DNA from: an uncultured Lachnospiraceae bacterium
GTDB taxonomy: Bacteria; Bacillota; Clostridia; Lachnospirales; Lachnospiraceae
Direction: 5' to 3'
NCBI GenBank assembly: GCA_958426095.1
Contig: CATZYB010000040.1
Coordinates: forward strand, 1-14,939
DNA: 14,939 nt
Positions 14,173-14,939 of this stretch are shown in pieces; within the stretch, counting starts at the first letter, position 1, and each line of letters opens with the position of its first letter. Below the pieces are notes generated by a model. That model saw only the letters and a program-made list of their open reading frames with translations. It had not been told where the DNA came from and made no database searches. The translations under genes were made by a program, and so were the position numbers.

Positions 14173-14939
14173 ATGAGTCATTATACCCGAAAAATTCCAA
14201 GAAAAACTAAAAATTCCGATAAAACTGGACGTTAGATGAGGACCAATTTCTAATCGAAAACTATAGGAGCCTGGGCTCTAAAGGCACTGCGGATGTTCTC
14301 GGCCGCCTGCCTTCGGCCTGCCGGAACCGTGCCTACCATTTAAAAATAACCCGTGATATTTCCTGGTCTCCTGAAGAAGAACAGTTTCTCAAAGACAACT
14401 ACGGGAGCCAGGGTGCTGTCTGGGTAAGCGAACAGCTCGGCCGTTCGAAATCCAGTTGTATCGCTCATGCCAGAAAATTAGGAATTAAAAGAGATTATCG
14501 GTGGACCAAAGAACAAATAGACTATCTTAAAGAAAATTACCCCCGGCTCGGCGCTGTCGGTGTTTCATCCTATTTAAAACGCTCACCGAATACTTGTCAG
14601 GTCAAAGCGGCAAGTCTTGGAATTCGATATATTGACCCATTAAAATGGACCCCGGAAGAAGAAGCCCTTCTCGCCGAATATTATCCCCGCGAAGGTGTCA
14701 TTGCGGTCGCCAAACTTATCGGCAAATCCGAATCTGCCTGCCGCAGCCATGCCGATATAATGGGCTTGTCCTATGATATTTCCTGGACTCCATCGGAAAT
14801 CAATATTCTAAAAGAAAATTATCCCAAACTCGGTCCGCTCAAAACTTCCCAACTGTTAAATCGAAGCCGCAGTGCCTGTATAACCCGGGCAAAACTTCTG
14901 AATATTCACTATGAAAATACCGGTTCATGGAATGAAGAA
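14173..14939 (+). pseudogene. Tandem Myb/SANT-like HTH repeat protein, frameshifted near its start, cut by window end
   Basis: AGGAG (14161-14165) and an ATG at 14173 start a basic leader (MSHYTRKIPRKTKNSDK) that stops at 14233-14235. The frame starting at 14226 has no stop to the window end and encodes repeats of 46-48 residues, each opening with W-[TSN] and ending in a helix of the type RS-x(3)-C-x(3)-A-x(2)-LGI. A stop at 14220-14222 and the lack of any start codon before the first repeat show that the repeats need the 14173 start. One extra A in the run 14221-14224 would join both into a single protein. The repeat shape matches small Myb/SANT-like helix-turn-helix domains, so DNA binding is the likely activity; the target is unknown. 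It follows the exporter by 30 bases and may be co-transcribed. The break may be a sequencing error. Confidence 0.65.
14226..14939 (+). repeat. Array of at least six degenerate coding repeats (138-144 bp each)
   Basis: Units begin at the tryptophan codons 14226, 14364, 14502, 14646, 14784 and 14928 (last one cut). Unit lengths are 46, 46, 48, 46 and 48 codons. Six columns are identical in all five full units: W1, L9, Y13, G17, C32 and A36. Position 27 is always R or K, and position 41 is always I or L. DNA similarity is low except at the junctions, for example TGATATTTCCTGG at 14354-14366 and 14774-14786. The protein is therefore an old, diverged tandem array. Confidence 0.8.

Overview
The window looks like a chromosome segment of a low-to-mid GC Gram-positive anaerobe, most likely a member of the Clostridia (Lachnospiraceae-like). 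The evidence is the linked codY, rpsB and tsf genes, strong GGAGG ribosome-binding sites, Gram-positive-style LexA boxes, a Firmicute-type Y-family polymerase with a YolD partner, and a CodY with the family's highly conserved DNA-binding helix. No tRNA, rRNA, CRISPR array or insertion sequence was seen, and there is no gene-free stretch longer than about 240 bases.

Left part (1-4620). A CPBP-family membrane protease (+) converges on a MATE efflux pump (-). The MATE gene is divergent from an SOS-type operon (+) encoding an error-prone Y-family DNA polymerase and a YolD-like protein. The SOS promoter is very clear: one perfect GAAC-N4-GTTC LexA box lies between the -35 and -10, and a second near-perfect box lies 32 bp downstream. 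The polymerase frame breaks in a short A-run near its end. The lost tail, which carries an IGGH motif, is intact in the -1 frame and ends just before the yolD ribosome-binding site.

Core part (4573-9000, all on the - strand). An AGCS-type amino acid/cation symporter is followed by codY, then rpsB and tsf. Each unit has a recognisable promoter or terminator: a long hairpin after the symporter, a compact codY terminator overlapping the rpsB -35 region, a structured rpsB leader, an intrinsic terminator between rpsB and tsf (probably an attenuator that lowers tsf expression), and a bidirectional hairpin where tsf meets yolD. The usual next genes pyrH and frr are absent after tsf.

Right part (9015-14939). 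A NarL/DesK-type two-component pair (-) is divergent from a three-gene ABC exporter operon (+: ATPase and two ABC-2 permeases). The arrangement resembles Bacillus LnrJK-LnrLMN (YfiJK-YfiLMN), a sensor/exporter module for membrane-active polyenes. The shared intergenic region holds TATGACA direct repeats, a TGACA dyad and a widely spaced TGCCGGT inverted repeat, which are plausible response-regulator sites, plus a partial CodY-box match over the exporter -35.

Thirty bases after the exporter starts a gene for a tandem array of Myb/SANT-like helix-turn-helix repeats: five complete 46-48-residue units and the start of a sixth, running off the window. Its frame is also broken by one missing base in an A-run, just before the first repeat. 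This repeat protein and the two matching A-run frame breaks are the most unusual things here.
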